DNA of 64,000 bases from Schistosoma haematobium (GCF_000699445.3 NC_067202.1:8303458-8367457); one strand, 5' to 3'; shown: positions 1 to 10,597, numbered from the stretch's first letter. Notes: generated by a model not told the origin, from the letters alone. Translations and numbers: made by a program.

Positions 1-427
1 GACTTGATAATATTTTCTCGTCTCTTAGCATAGTTCCGTTTCATAGTTTGTATCATTGATTAACTTCATATAGGTATTTAAATCAATTAGTCCCTTTAAT
101 AAAAATTTCGATAATGTAATAATATGGAAGAAGATTATCAGAACTATGCGATATATCGACGCAATACATTCCAAACAATTTGATCACACCTATACGTCTT
201 AAAAACATTTAGATACAAAAACAAGAGATCAACTAAACAAATGAAAGGTAAAAGGAAACTAGGTTAATAGAGGAAAATAATATGAAAAATAATGTGAAAC
301 TTACCATGTTGGATTATATGCTAATATTACCAGGGTAGGTTTAAGTTGAGAACAAACTGTTTCTGAATACTGTTATATCTAAATATTTTTAACAAGTTTA
401 TGCGTGATCAGATTATTTGAAATGTAT
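1..427. other. AT-rich DNA, nothing recognised
   Basis: No open frame, repeat or structured element stands out before the SINE that follows. Confidence 0.5.
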
Positions 428-600
428 TGAGCTAATATGGTTAAGTGGATAACGCGATGGCGTTTGAAGCGAACAGTACTGGGTTCGAGTCTCACAGTGA
501 ACATCAACGCTGAGATGCAGGTACATCAAGCTGACGAGTCCCAAATGGGATGAAACGCGCGGCAAACTGGATTCCATAGCTAACCACCATCCATCTTTGT
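428..600 (+). repeat. Hammerhead SINE family A, copy 1
   Basis: A tRNA-like head (GGATAACGCGATGGCGTTTG, then a B box GGGTTCGAGT at 481-490) is followed by the linker that contains GAGATGCAGGTACATC, then a hammerhead-like core at 521-570. CTGACGA, the stem II hairpin and GAAA are present, but the cleavage triplet reads GGC instead of GTC and stem I is mismatched, so the ribozyme is probably dead. The tail ends in the family's CCATCTTTG. The architecture matches the schistosome Sm-alpha SINE. It is followed by a short TTA microsatellite. Confidence 0.85.
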
Positions 601-719
601 TTAGAGAATCTTATTATTATTATTACACTATTCAAATTTATTTAGATAGCCATTTCAAATCATGTAGCACTTAGCAATTATTTAGTTTTATCATATAACT
701 CTTTATCAATGTACAACTG

Positions 720-1202
720 TGTTGTATCCTGATAAGAATAATGAATGGTAGTTTTTGGGATCCATTTACGGACAAGTAGTATGAGTGTATTTTTATCGTG
801 TAATTGTTATGTAACTAAACTGTTCATATTCATGCCCCTCTTATTATGAGCTTCATGTTGACCTATGAACTATTATTATACGATTTACCATTCTTGAGTT
901 ATCCCCAGTTTATTAATTACTACCTCCCACATTCACAGCCACTTTTTGACTAGATCTTGTACAAATGTTGTTTCATATTTTATTGATACGTTGTGGTCGG
1001 TTAGATTGGTATATAAACTCAGTATGCTTGAAATATAATGATTCATATCTCAGAGGCTGAGACTTGCGTTCTGGACTCAACTGGCTGGGCTAGACAGGGA
1101 AGCAGGGCCAATCGGGACTCTACATCGTTCTTACGTGTTTTACGCGTCTTTGGTCCGATCGACAATTCGCTGCCGTCTAATCTGCAGTCACGAGTTATAA
1201 CA
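720..1202 (+). mobile_element. Solo LTR, copy 1
   Basis: The block begins TGTTGTATCC and ends GAGTTATAACA, giving the TG...CA ends of an LTR. It holds a TATA-like TATATAAACTC near 1010, followed by a GC-richer leader. Related sequence occurs at 36075-36368 and, inverted, at 61686-62139. No internal retrotransposon region or second LTR is adjacent, so it is best read as a solo LTR. I see no clear TSD. The short open frame at 1038-1283 lies mostly inside it and is not a gene. Confidence 0.65.
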
Positions 1203-1719
1203 AATTGTCCAAAAATTCTTGATCTTTCACACAGTTATCTGACCAATGTTAGTCAACTTGTAAAATTAACTATCATTAAATAAGAGAACAAAATGATCTA
1301 AATATTTTAGTTAATTTACCTGGATATTCCATATTCTTATAAGATTCATTACGAACAAATCGTGATTTTTCAAAATCTTCACCATTAAAGTAACCACAAC
1401 ATGAAAGCTGAAATTTTGTGAATCCAAATAAAAAAGTATTGAATCATTTAAACAAATTATCCTATTTAAACAATTGTAACTCATTAATATAGATTATTAT
1501 TGCAATGATGACACAATGGAAGATAAATAATTTGATCTGTTTACAACTTCAAAGTAGTTGTTTACTTCATAAATCATTGTTACTTGAGACTATTTTTTTG
1601 TTTTCCTTATACATTTACAGCATCAGATGTGTATGTAAAACTTTAGCTATGAAAAACTATCCTAAACTTCAGAACTATAATTTACGAAACATTTTCGATA
1701 CTCATTATGTCTAATTGAT
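1203..1719. other. AT-rich DNA, nothing recognised
   Basis: Contains only short chance open frames (for example 1505-1714) with no recognisable protein character. Confidence 0.4.
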
Positions 1720-2125
1720 TAGTAGAAAGGAGGTTTAGTGGGGCCCTTTATTTGGCTCGGATGATATCTGTCGACGGGCTCTTCACTTTAGTGACCCGGG
1801 ATCTGACTCCAATTAGATCGTATCGATGATTGTTATTAAATGATTGCTGACGAAATGCACATGTCGCCTATCCTCGTTTATAATCATCGACTTAAATCGC
1901 GTTAGTCAATAACGGAATTAAATAAGTCAAATAACGAGAATGGACATTTGAATACATGTATTTTGTATATGAAGCAAATGCAATAGAGCGAAGCGAAACG
2001 ACATGCAGTGGAGATGGCGGATAAGCCAACTTCTTCTAGTCAAGCGTTAATCAATATTCATAGTCGCATAAGAATGGGCTACAGACATGTGATGAATAGG
2101 ATAAGAAGTGTACACACATACACTC
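1720..2125. repeat. Unclassified, GC-richer repeat-like segment
   Basis: Base composition departs clearly from the flanks (GGGGCCC, GACCCGGGATCTGAC, GATGGCGGATAAGCC), as it does in the mobile elements of this window. I found no second copy here and no coding motif, so the family is unknown. Confidence 0.3.
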
Positions 2126-2145
2126 ATATAAAAACAATCAAGAAG

Positions 2146-2309
2146 CGGTTGATGTTAGACAACCATTGAAAACCTGGATGCACTTGACGGCCGTTTTGTC
2201 CTATTGTGGGACTCATGAGCATTGCGCATCCACGATTCCGCTCGCAGGATCTATCGGTTCATGACCCCAATTAAAAACTTAATAATCTTCACAACCCCTA
2301 TACTGATAA
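2146..2309 (-). repeat. Hammerhead SINE family B, degenerate copy
   Basis: Reading the minus strand, the tail (CAATGGTTGTCTAACATCAA) and a decayed hammerhead (CTCATGAGTCCC, then CAAAACGGCC) are visible. The outer terminus CACAACCCCTATACTGATA at 2291-2309 is in the opposite orientation to the left part, as in other foldback copies of this family. The tRNA head is lost beyond the linker. Confidence 0.7.
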
Positions 2310-2734
2310 AAACAATCAAGATTGTTAAGCGAATAATTAACAAGGTCAAAATATGACTCAAGTAGAATCAATAGATTGGGCTGTCCGAAAGCTAGAATAA
2401 AGTATATGGGCTGACATAATAACCGACACTACAGAAGCCTCTATTTAACTAGAGTTATAAATGAAACAGCTCCATTTGTGTCATATGGTCAAGGTACAGG
2501 AATTTTATTATGATTGAGTGCAAATATACTTGTTATATTATAAAAACGAATAATCAATAGTTCAATTTACACTTTTTGCTACAAAATGAGTATTGGTAAG
2601 AAAGTGGGATATGGTCAGGAATTTTACTCAGTTAGGAATATACACCTTATGTTTGGGAAATCAACTGGGAATGGAACAAGATAAATTGTATAGAAATCTG
2701 GTTTTTCAGAACAATAATAATTCTGTTATTTATG
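2310..2734. other. AT-rich DNA, nothing recognised
   Basis: No coding or repeat signal is seen. Confidence 0.4.
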
Positions 2735-2975
2735 CTACTTATGTTTGCAGATATAAGTAGTATGAAATACCAGTTTGATATGGAATGTCTGTGATAGAAG
2801 GTAAAGAAGATCTAAATGAAGAGAATAGAGAAGGAGACTGAAAGCAATGAAAATGACAACAGGAATGAAGAAACAATGAAGCATGTAAGAGTCTACTTAA
2901 ACATGTGTAAATGACGTGTTTAATGTATGGTTTTCACATTTTACAAAACTACTGTGTAATAACGTATATCTTGGA
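2735..2975 (+). repeat. Repeat family D, copy 1
   Basis: Contains the shared string series GCAGATATAAGTAGTATG, GAAGATCTAAATGAAGAGAA, GAATGAAGAAACAATGAAG and a 3' part TATGGTTTTCACATTTTAC. The same order is found at 3425-3626 and 9200-9445. No coding motif; family unnamed. Confidence 0.6.
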
Positions 2976-3424
2976 GAAAACCTTTGGGTGAGTAATTCAG
3001 TTATTCATTACCCCTACCATAATTCTGCATTAATCTGATTAACTATGTTTATTTTTCGCCCTGTATCTTAAGTAATTTTTTAAATTTTTGTCAGGTTAAA
3101 TGGTTCCTATCAATGGGACCATACATTCCACACATTGTTTATCTTGCTGAACATCATTAAAAGAAGCAATAACGAGGTACTTACAAATCTTTTAATAAAG
3201 GATATACTTATGAGCAGAAAGTATTTATAATGTGAGACCGTTTTAGACTACAATTAATTTAAATGGGAAGAAATCATTCGAAGCATCACAAAGGATACAT
3301 CGATACCAAACTGCTTGAATCATGTTTATGATTGTTAAGTATAATAATATACATTTTAAAATGGTTTAACTTAAATTTCAGGAGATACGACTATGAAAAT
3401 AACATTTAAATACTAACCATGTAA

Positions 3425-3626
3425 TATATGTTACTTATGTTGACAGACATAAGTAGTGTGTAACATCATTCGGAAGTGGAAACACTAGCAGCAGAACGTT
3501 ATGAAGATCAATTTGAAGAGAATAGAAACGGAAATAGAAAGGAATTGCGAATAAGAAGAATCATACAAAATATGAAGGATTAATGTTGGAAATTTGAAAA
3601 GGAAGTATTTAATATATGGGCTTTTG
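3425..3626 (+). repeat. Repeat family D, copy 2 (5' piece)
   Basis: Matches copies at 2735 and 9200 (GTTGACAGACATAAGTAG, GAAGATCAATTTGAAGAG). The match breaks at about 3626 (TTTAATATATGG) and the expected continuation, GGTTCTCATATTTTAC, reappears at 4143. The interval is filled by a non-LTR retrotransposon end, so this copy was split by an insertion. Confidence 0.6.
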
Positions 3627-3660
3627 AGAAAAGACTTTGTTGTATTGCGGAGAGTGCTGA

Positions 3661-3951
3661 AGGCAGTTAACCAAGGTTTGTGGTGAATCTTTGGAGGTCA
3701 TTAATAGAATGGTTGTGGATAGACATCTAAAGTCATGCAAACTCCTGGTAGGTGTTATTTTATCACATACTAACCATCCCCTTCACTCATATCTTTCTCC
3801 TTGTATATCTTCTGGTAGAACGAGACGTAATTACATTAAAATCCATGCACGCAAGCAAAAGTATAAAAGTTCTATAATACCTTACCTAACAAATATACTC
3901 TGTGACGAACAGATTTTTAGAGTTAATCTAGTCAATAACCTGCATTCTTAA
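3661..3951 (+). pseudogene. C-terminal fragment of a non-LTR reverse transcriptase polyprotein
   Basis: The open frame encodes a tail with HPLHSYLSPCISSGRTRRNY and YKSSIIPYLTNILCDEQ. This pattern (a TR-x-NYI basic stretch followed by YxxSxIPYL) is familiar from the extreme C-terminus of CR1/jockey-type reverse transcriptases of animals, downstream of the polymerase domain. No RT catalytic motif remains, because the element is 5'-truncated. The reading frame is open through to a stop at 3949-3951. It has no host function; the clade assignment is from memory of the family and is moderately sure. Confidence 0.55.
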
Positions 3952-4112
3952 CATGTCTCTAATTTGAAAAGTTGTACAGTTTTTCAGATTCTTTAAACCT
4001 TTTTTTCCCCTTTTTTGTCTTTGTTCCTGTTTTTTGTATGAGAAACATGTTGAAATACCCTGTGCTGGGTATTCTATATTGTACCAAAACTATAATATTG
4101 AATAAAGCCATT

Positions 4113-4142
4113 AGTAATAATAATAATAATAATAACAATAAT
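4113..4142 (+). repeat. (AAT)n microsatellite tail
   Basis: A run of AAT triplets, ending with AAC/AAT, forms the 3' tail of the upstream non-LTR element. Confidence 0.85.
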
Positions 4143-4215
4143 GGTAATGGTTCTCATATTTTACAAAGATATTCTGTAATTTTGTATTAAAATACATCGG
4201 TTGTCTCCCCCCCTG
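4143..4215 (+). repeat. Repeat family D, copy 2 (3' piece)
   Basis: GGTTCTCATATTTTACAAAG and AAATACATCGGTTGTCT continue the D repeat interrupted at 3626. Compare 2928-2950 and 9378-9445. Confidence 0.5.
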
Positions 4216-5489
4216 TGTTAAAGGTTGTCAACGTTCTAAAATACAGTTTCCTATTTTAAATTTAAAGTGATAGTTAGTGAATTCCATTTGTGTTAAGAAC
4301 AAAGATACACACGGATAGATTGGTACGTGCAAAGGATTAAAAACGTGTACTTTAAATTCTATTGATCACTATCAACTAACTATAATGTTAAGTTACAATC
4401 AAAAACGACATTTCATCATTTGTGTATATAAGTGAGAATAGTCCCAGTTGTAGATTGATTTTATTACAGAATATTATAAATTATAACAAAATTAAAATCA
4501 GGAGCATTGGATAAATTATCTTTATAGTATGAAACTCTGAAATAGTCCCCAGTTTAATATCGCTCCGAAGATGGAATAAAAGAGCTTCAGATCTCGGAGT
4601 ATACTCTCATTTCTTAGATCCCTGAGTAAGAATCCAAAATTTTCGTTCCCAGTATCATTCAACTGGTGATGTGGTACGATAATCTTCCAATTTTATCTAT
4701 GCTGTCAGCCCAATTCTTACATGACCGAACTTCATTGGTCACGACACTCCACGTGAATCTCGTACATTAGTGTATTATATCAATACCTAAAGAGAATCAC
4801 TTATAAATAGGCGACATGTCAGCCGAATTTACGTTGTTCACTTCTAACAGAATAACTACTGAAAATTTTAAATTTCAATAAAAATTACGATTTCCGGTCA
4901 AAGCAGTTAGAGATAAGAAAGGTTGCACAAACTTCACTGAATAAGTTCAGAATTAAGTAAATCATAATTTGAATAGTGCATTTGAATAGTTTAACTGTTC
5001 AGTTACTGTTCCATATCATTTCACAGCAATTTATATCATTTGTATACGCAAAACGTAAACACTGTAATGCAAATAAATGTGATAAAATATACTTACCAAA
5101 GGCATTAAAGTTGCTAAAATCACACTATCCGCTTCATTAGACCCCACAGAATGATAATTAGCAATTAATAACTTCAGTTGGTTTTTAATAGGAATGTTTA
5201 TCTAACAAGAATATGATGAAATGGATTGAAAATGATTTCACAAGTATCTGTTACTTATAGATAAAACTTGTAAAACTGTTGGTAAAACGTGTTGTGGAGA
5301 TTTCTGAATTTAAAGTTTAGTATCACAGAATGGGTTTGGTTAAAGAGCTAGTGAAAATCAGGAAGCACTTGATGACTATTACACTCAGTAGTGCACACGT
5401 ACGACTACAGAGACGTCAAAAGCTGGGGCCTTCAGGCATCATGATGTGTCATATCTTCAAACTAATGAGTTGGTATTTATTATTTTACC
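4216..5489. other. AT-rich DNA with a TATA-like motif
   Basis: No gene seen. A TATAAATAGG at 4803 in a slightly GC-richer stretch (4660-4860) could belong to a decayed LTR, but no second copy is present here. The last ~100 bp before 5490, together with the DNA after 8738, are the two halves of the site into which the RTE element inserted. Confidence 0.35.
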
Positions 5490-5504
5490 AATGAACATGA
5501 ACAA
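5490..5504 (+). repeat. 15-bp target-site duplication, left
   Basis: AATGAACATGAACAA occurs here immediately before the RTE 5' end and again at 8724-8738 immediately after its TAAG tail. Confidence 0.9.
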
Positions 5505-8500
5505 CTCCGCCTGTAGCTCTTATAGGGTTATTGCCGGTCCAAAGCCCGGGTAAAGGAGGAGGGTTGGGCATGGGGTTAGCGTCCCCATCCCGTAGAAAAC
5601 TAACTCGCTAAAAAAACGTTTACCAGAAAAAATAATCCAAACCATTTTAACTCTGCCCTGGGAGTTAGAAGGTCTTCATTTAGAAGAATTATGACGCTTC
5701 ATGGTGAAAGCCGAGCTCCTTCGGAAGCCACGAGGCCGATGCCCCTTCTAACAACCAGAGCAAAAATTTTTATAGGTACATGGAACGTCCGAACAATGTG
5801 GGAAACCGGGAAGACCAGTCAAATAGCAATGGAAATGAGGAGATACAACTTAGCAGTACTGGGAATCAGCGAAACCCACTGGACCCAAGCTGGACAGAAA
5901 AGGCTAGCTACGGGAGAGATGCTACTATACTCCGGTCACGAAGAGGACAATGCCCCACACACTCAGGGAGTCGCTCTTATGCTGTCCAAAGTAGCACGAA
6001 ATGCACTTGTAGGATGGGAATCTCACGGATCCAGAATCATCAAACCATCCTTCAAAACAAAGAAGGAGGGGATCTTAATGAATATTATCCAATGTTATAC
6101 ACCCACCAATGATAGCAACGACGACGATACAGATCAGTTCTACGAGCGGCTACAGTCAATCATTGAGAAATGCCCAAGGAAGGACCTAACTATTCTGATG
6201 GGAGATCTAAATGCCAAAGTCGGAATAGACAACACTGGATATGAAGATATTATGGGACGACATGGATGGGAGAAAGAAACAAAAATGGGGAAAGATTTCC
6301 AAATCTATGTGCATTCAACAAATTGGTCATAGGAGGCACAATATTTCCACACAAGCGTATACACAAAGCTACATGGATCTCACTGGACCACACTACAGAG
6401 AACCAAATAGATCATATTTGCATCAACAAAAAATTCCGAAGGACAATGGAAGATGTGAGAACCAGGAGAGGTGCTGACGTAGCTTCAGATCACCACCTAG
6501 TTGTAGCCAATTTGAAACTGAAGCTAAAAAAGAACTGGACAAGTGGACAAACAGCAATACAAAGGTTCAGTACAGCCTTCCTTCGAGATACTGACAAACT
6601 CAATGAATTCAAGATAGCTCTCAACAACAGGTTCCAAGCCTTGCAAGATCTACTGAAAGAAGAAGAAACTACTATGGAGGACAACTGGAAAGGCATCAAG
6701 GAAGCATTAACTTCAACGTGTCAAGAGGTTCTCGGTCTAAAGAAATACCATCATAAGGAATGGATCTCTACAGAAACACTGGACAAGATCAAAGAAAGGA
6801 AGAACAAGAAGGCAGCAATTAACAACAGCCGAACACGAGCAGAGAAAGTCCAAGCACAAGCTGAATACATAGAAGCAAACAAGCAAGTGAAGAGGAGCAT
6901 TAGAGCCGACAGGAAGAAATACGTGGAAGAATTAGCAACGACGGCAGAAAAAGCTGCTAGAGAAGGAAATATGAAACAGCTTTACGATACAACGAAGAAA
7001 CTATCAGGGAAATACAGTAAACCAGAGAGGCCGGTCAAAGACAAAGAAGGCAAGCCAATCACCGAAATTCAACAACAGCGGAACAGATGGGTAGAATACT
7101 TCGAGGAACTCCTGAATAGGCCGGCTCCAATGAATCCACCGGACATCGAAGCAGCACACATAGATCTACCTATAGATGTCAATCCACCAACTACGGAAGA
7201 AATTAGAATGGCCGTCAGACAAATCAAGAACGGGAAAGCAGCGGGACCCGACAACGTACCAGCTGAAGCACTGAAATCAGACATCGAAACAACCACAAGC
7301 ATGCTTTATCTTCTATTCAAAAAGATTTGGGAGGTGGAACAAGTGCCGATGGACTGGAAAGTGGGACACCTCGTCAAGATTCCAAAGAAAGGAGATCTGA
7401 GCAAATGTGAAAACTACAGAGGCATTACACTACTGTCAATACCAGGGAAAGTCTTCAACAGATTGTTGCTGAACCGGATGAAGGATGCGGTAGACGCCCA
7501 ACTTCGAGATCAACAAGCTGGATTCCGTAAGGATCGGTCGTGCACAGACCAAATTGGAACACTACGGATCATCGTCGAACAATCAGTTGAGTGGAACTCA
7601 TCACTATACATCAACTTCATTGATTATGAAAAGGCATTCGACAGTGTAGATAGGAGGACATTATGGAAACTTCTTCGACACTACGGAGTTCCTGAGAAGA
7701 TTGTCAATATTATCCGGAACTCATACGACGGACCACAGTGCAAAGTAGTGCATGGAGGACAGCTGACAGATGCATTCCAAGTAAGGACCGGAGTCAGACA
7801 AGGCTGTTTACTCTCTCCCTTCCTCTTTCTTCTGGTGGTCGACTGGATTACGAAGACCTCAACATCTGAAGGAAAACACGGAATACAATGGACAGCTCAG
7901 AATCAATTAGACGATTTGGACTTCGCAGATGACCTAGCCCTCCTATCACGTACACACGAACAGATGCAGATGAAGACAGCCAGTGTAGCAGCAGTCTCTG
8001 CATCAGTAGGCCTCAGCATACACAAAGGGAAAACCAAGGTCCTCAAATTCAAAGCGGAGAACAGCAATCCAATCACACTTGATGGCGAAACTCTGGAAGA
8101 TGTAGAGTCCTTCACATATCTGGGAAGCATCATCGATGAACAAGGAGGATCCGATGCAGACATAAAGGCGAGGATCGGCAAAGCAAGGGTCGCATTCCTA
8201 CAATTGAAGAACATATGGAACTCAAAACAACTTTCAACCAATATCAAAGTAGGAATCTTCAATACGAACGTCAAGGCAGTTCTACTGTATGGAGCTGAAA
8301 CTTGGAGAACTACAACAACCACAATCAAGAAAGTACAAGTATTTATAAATAGCTGTCTACGCAAGATACTCAACATCCATTGGCCGGATACCATCAGCAA
8401 TAGCCTTCTGTTGGAGAGAACAAACCAACTTCCAGCTGAAGAAGAAATTAGGAAAAGACGATGGAAATGGATAGGACATACATTACGCGAATCGTCAAAC

Positions 8501-8723
8501 TGCATCACGAGACAAGCCCTAACTTGGAATCCTGAAGGGAAGCGAAAAAGAGGAAGGCCAAAGAACACATTGCGTCGGATAATAGAAGCAGATATGAAAA
8601 GGATGAATTACAACTGGACGGAGCTAGAAAGGATCGCCCAGGACAGGGTTGGATGGAGAATGCTGGTGAGCGACCTATGCTCCTTCACGAGGAGTAACAG
8701 GCGTAAGTAAGTAAAGTAAGTAA
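5505..8723 (+). mobile_element. Full-length RTE-clade non-LTR retrotransposon (SR2-like)
   Basis: The 3219-bp element runs from CTCCGCCTGTAGC, through a ~186-bp 5' UTR, one long APE-RT coding region and a very short 3' UTR, to a (TAAG)n-type tail. It is flanked by a perfect 15-bp TSD. Short TAAG-like tails, one endonuclease plus RT frame and ~3.2 kb length are typical of the RTE clade, which includes schistosome SR2. At least nine truncated relatives lie elsewhere in this window, and their 5' and 3' ends agree with the ends chosen here. The perfect TSD and a single frame disruption indicate a fairly recent insertion. Confidence 0.92.
5691..8710 (+). pseudogene. RTE endonuclease-reverse transcriptase, one frameshift
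   Basis: A polyprotein of about 1006 codons drives target-primed reverse transcription. The first part (5691 to ~6265) is an APE-type endonuclease: TWNVRTMWETGK, the catalytic-glutamate region GISETHW, and MGDLNAKVG. The second open stretch (6266-8710) continues with the endonuclease end ([19 protein letters not shown]). Then come the RT motifs: [35 protein letters not shown] (D near residue 453 of that stretch), [10 protein letters not shown] and FADD at 7922-7933. The basic C-terminal region contains [14 protein letters not shown]. Frame changes between 6263 and 6270, consistent with loss of one base. A related copy at 54.2 kb reads HELGERNEKG in one frame across the same point, which shows the frames were once joined. 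The ATG at 5691 is supported by a matching ATG in the copy at 32777. Otherwise the frame is intact. Confidence 0.92.
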
Positions 8724-8738
8724 AATGAACATGAACAA
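8724..8738 (+). repeat. 15-bp target-site duplication, right
   Basis: Perfect copy of AATGAACATGAACAA, also at 5490-5504. Confidence 0.9.
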
Positions 8739-9199
8739 TCGTCATTGTTGAAGTCTGTCTGATATCTAACATGGCTTAAGTCCATTGGTAATGGGCTCTT
8801 ACTAGAACCTCAGACGCCGTTGCAGGCCTGAAGACGAGGTGCTATTTTGGAGGGTTTAGTACGGAGACGTCACGTCGAGTGGAGCGTTCTGGCGGGGTGG
8901 CGTTGACTGTAGCGGGTGCAGTCGACGGTGAGGAGCAGTGGGACATGTGACTGCTGGGCGGACATCAGATGTGGATGGCTCGGTAGGTCTTCAGAGTTCA
9001 GTCTTTGAACGTCTCAAGTGCTGGGTGTACTTCGGTTTGTAATGGTCCGGAAGGTCGACGGAACTATGAAGGTCAGTGCGCCGCAGTTTCGACATTTTGA
9101 AGGAGAGCGTGGCACAGACTGCAGGAAAGAAAGAAGTGTTGCGGCGGGCAGAACCACCGCAAGAACGACTGCTTAAACGGGGATGAGTGTGGTGTGTGC
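8739..9199. repeat. GC-rich island of unknown origin
   Basis: The stretch 8800-9180 is markedly GC-rich compared with the window (for example GGCGGGGTGGCGTTGACTG, GTTGCGGCGGGCAGAACC). It runs straight into a family D repeat, so it may be the body of a longer D element whose other copies here are 5'-truncated. No long frame or known motif is visible in either direction. Confidence 0.4.
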
Positions 9200-9445
9200 C
9201 ACTGATGTCGACAGATATAAATAGTATGTATCATCATTCGAAGGTGAAATGCCTGACTGCAGAAGGTTAAGAAGATCGAAGAAAAGAGAACGAGAACAAA
9301 GAATGATTGGTATGGAGACGAAAGAACAATGAAGTCTGAGACGATTGATTGACATTTTGCAAATAAAGTATTTAGTGTATAGTTCTGAAATTTTACTTAG
9401 ATGTTCGGTAATTTTGTTTTCAAATACAGTCGATTGTTCTTACTG
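9200..9445 (+). repeat. Repeat family D, copy 3
   Basis: Contains GATGTCGACAGATATAAATA, ATCATCATTCGAAGGTG, GAAGATCGAAGAAAAGAGAA and the D 3' end TTTCAAATACAGTCGATTG. It matches the copies at 2735 and 3425. Confidence 0.6.
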
Positions 9446-10002
9446 GTGTTCTCGTTTACTACATTATCTTTTCAGTATTGACTTGTATTTTGATGAAGAC
9501 TGACAGAATTTGTTAAACAAAGTTCTTAATTGATTTCTAGTATATCGAGAAAATATTTTTTGTAAACTGTTTGTCAAAATTGACTGAAATCTGTTCACCA
9601 GTTAGATTTTACTGTTTGACTGATTAAGAGACGACTAGATTTTAAGAAAAAATGATATCAAGGATTTTCTTTCAGATAATATACTTATCCATAATTTTAC
9701 TTGCTCTTATGAAACTGGTCATGTCTGCCAAACAAATAGAGCTCTCTAAAATGCACCTGTTGATCACTTTACAAACTCTGGCTCCATCGCTTTACCTGTA
9801 TCCTACTCCAAAATTATGTATAACGTCAAACACAGTGTTTCGAAAAGATTACAAACCAAAAACTTATATAAAACAGTGGTTTTAGCAATTTACTGTTTCT
9901 TGGCTAATCTCTGTTCTCAAAGGTAACATGTCTAGATTGTAATCTTATTGCTTTGTTTCCTCAATGATTCTATGGTTTTTTGTTTATTTAAAACTTTTTT
10001 CA
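9446..10002. other. AT-rich DNA, nothing recognised
   Basis: Only a short chance open frame (9652-9885) without recognisable character. Confidence 0.4.
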
Positions 10003-10116
10003 CTGATTGAAATTCTGAGTCAATCGAAGCTAGACCACCATGGAAAACCTGGAAGCACTGGACGGCCGTTTCGTCCTAGTATGGGACTCAATGGTCTAGT
10101 TGGTTAAGCGCTTGGT
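10003..10116 (-). repeat. Hammerhead SINE family B, chimeric fragment
   Basis: A minus-strand family B tail and hammerhead half (CTAGACCACCATGGAAAACC through CGTTTCGTCCTAGTATGGGA) stop inside the ribozyme. They are joined directly to a plus-strand family B tRNA head piece (GGTCTAGTTGGTTAAGCGC, 10092-10110). The join has lost the CTGANGA part of the core. Confidence 0.8.
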
Positions 10117-10124
10117 GCAGGTAG

Positions 10125-10291
10125 TTGGAGGTAGTCGACAGGAAACCCTGGACCCGGGTTTCATGCTACTTGGCACTCGACAGCATGGTGTACCTGTAAT
10201 CTTGAGGGAACTGGTGCTCCCTGGAAGATTCGATCTCGTGTCACCCAACTTCACAGTCAGAGACGTTACCACTGAGCTATCTGAGCCTCGA
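10125..10291 (-). repeat. Hammerhead SINE family C, minus copy with tRNA head
   Basis: On the minus strand a tRNA-like head reads GGCTCAGATAGCTCAGTGGT (A box) and GAGATCGAATCT (B box), spanning about 10205-10291. It is followed by a linker and a hammerhead at 10145-10191. Stem II (GTGC/GCAT), GAAA, the CCCGGG stem III and GTC are present, but the core reads CTGTCGA in place of CTGANGA, a likely inactivating change. The segment 10125-10196 is an inverted copy of 10380-10451. Confidence 0.75.
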
Positions 10292-10326
10292 CCGACCTCT
10301 TGTAGGACTGAGATGTAATCACAATT

Positions 10327-10382
10327 GATTGACCACTGGGTGATGATCAATGTCATGTGTGTCAAGTCCTTATTTAGTGCAG
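10327..10382 (+). repeat. Family C module, plus arm of a 56-bp inverted repeat
   Basis: Pairs with 10540-10597 in inverted orientation (shared core GTCAAGTCCTTATTTAGTGC). It feeds directly into the plus-strand hammerhead that follows. Confidence 0.75.
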
Positions 10383-10451
10383 GTACACCTTGCTGACGAG
10401 TGCCAAGTAGCACGAAACCCGGGTCCAGGGTTTCCTGTCGACTACCTCCAA
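10380..10451 (+). repeat. Family C hammerhead arm (72-bp inverted repeat partner)
   Basis: Inverted partner of 10125-10196 with only a few mismatches. Both arms include the whole ribozyme and its GTTTCCTGTCGACTACCTCC tail. Confidence 0.85.
10387..10431 (+). ncRNA. Hammerhead ribozyme, family C, intact core
   Basis: Type I layout: stem I strand ACCTTG, core CTGACGA, stem II hairpin GTGC-CAAGTA-GCAC, GAAA, short stem III CCCGGG, cleavage triplet GTC (10423-10425), stem I strand CAGGGT. All six stem I positions pair (one G-U). Every invariant core base I can check is present, so self-cleavage after C10425 is expected. The sequence differs from families A and B in all stems, yet the fold and placement are the same. 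Confidence 0.85.
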
Positions 10452-10539
10452 TCACCATCTAATCTCAATAATATAGTGCACGCAGTGTCGAGTCACCTAG
10501 ACTTGTGGCCACATCGCAACATGGTCAATAGCATTCGAT

Positions 10540-10597
10540 CTGCACTAAATAAGGACTTGACATACATGACATTGATCACCACCCAGTGATCAATCAA
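10540..10597 (-). repeat. Family C module, minus arm
   Basis: Inverted copy of 10327-10382 (GCACTAAATAAGGACTTGAC on the plus strand). The 90 bp between 10452 and 10539 shows no other recognisable element. Confidence 0.7.

Larger units (their letters stand above)
3627..4142 (+). mobile_element. 3' end of a CR1/jockey-like non-LTR retrotransposon
   Basis: A 5'-truncated element: the coding tail described at 3661-3951, a short 3' UTR, the polyadenylation-like TTGAATAAAGCC near 4097-4108 and an (AAT)n tail at 4113-4142. The tail abuts the resumed family D repeat, so the element is nested in D. Confidence 0.65.

Noticed and set aside
7903..8568. 221-codon minus-strand frame
   Set aside because: Antisense shadow of the RTE reverse transcriptase.
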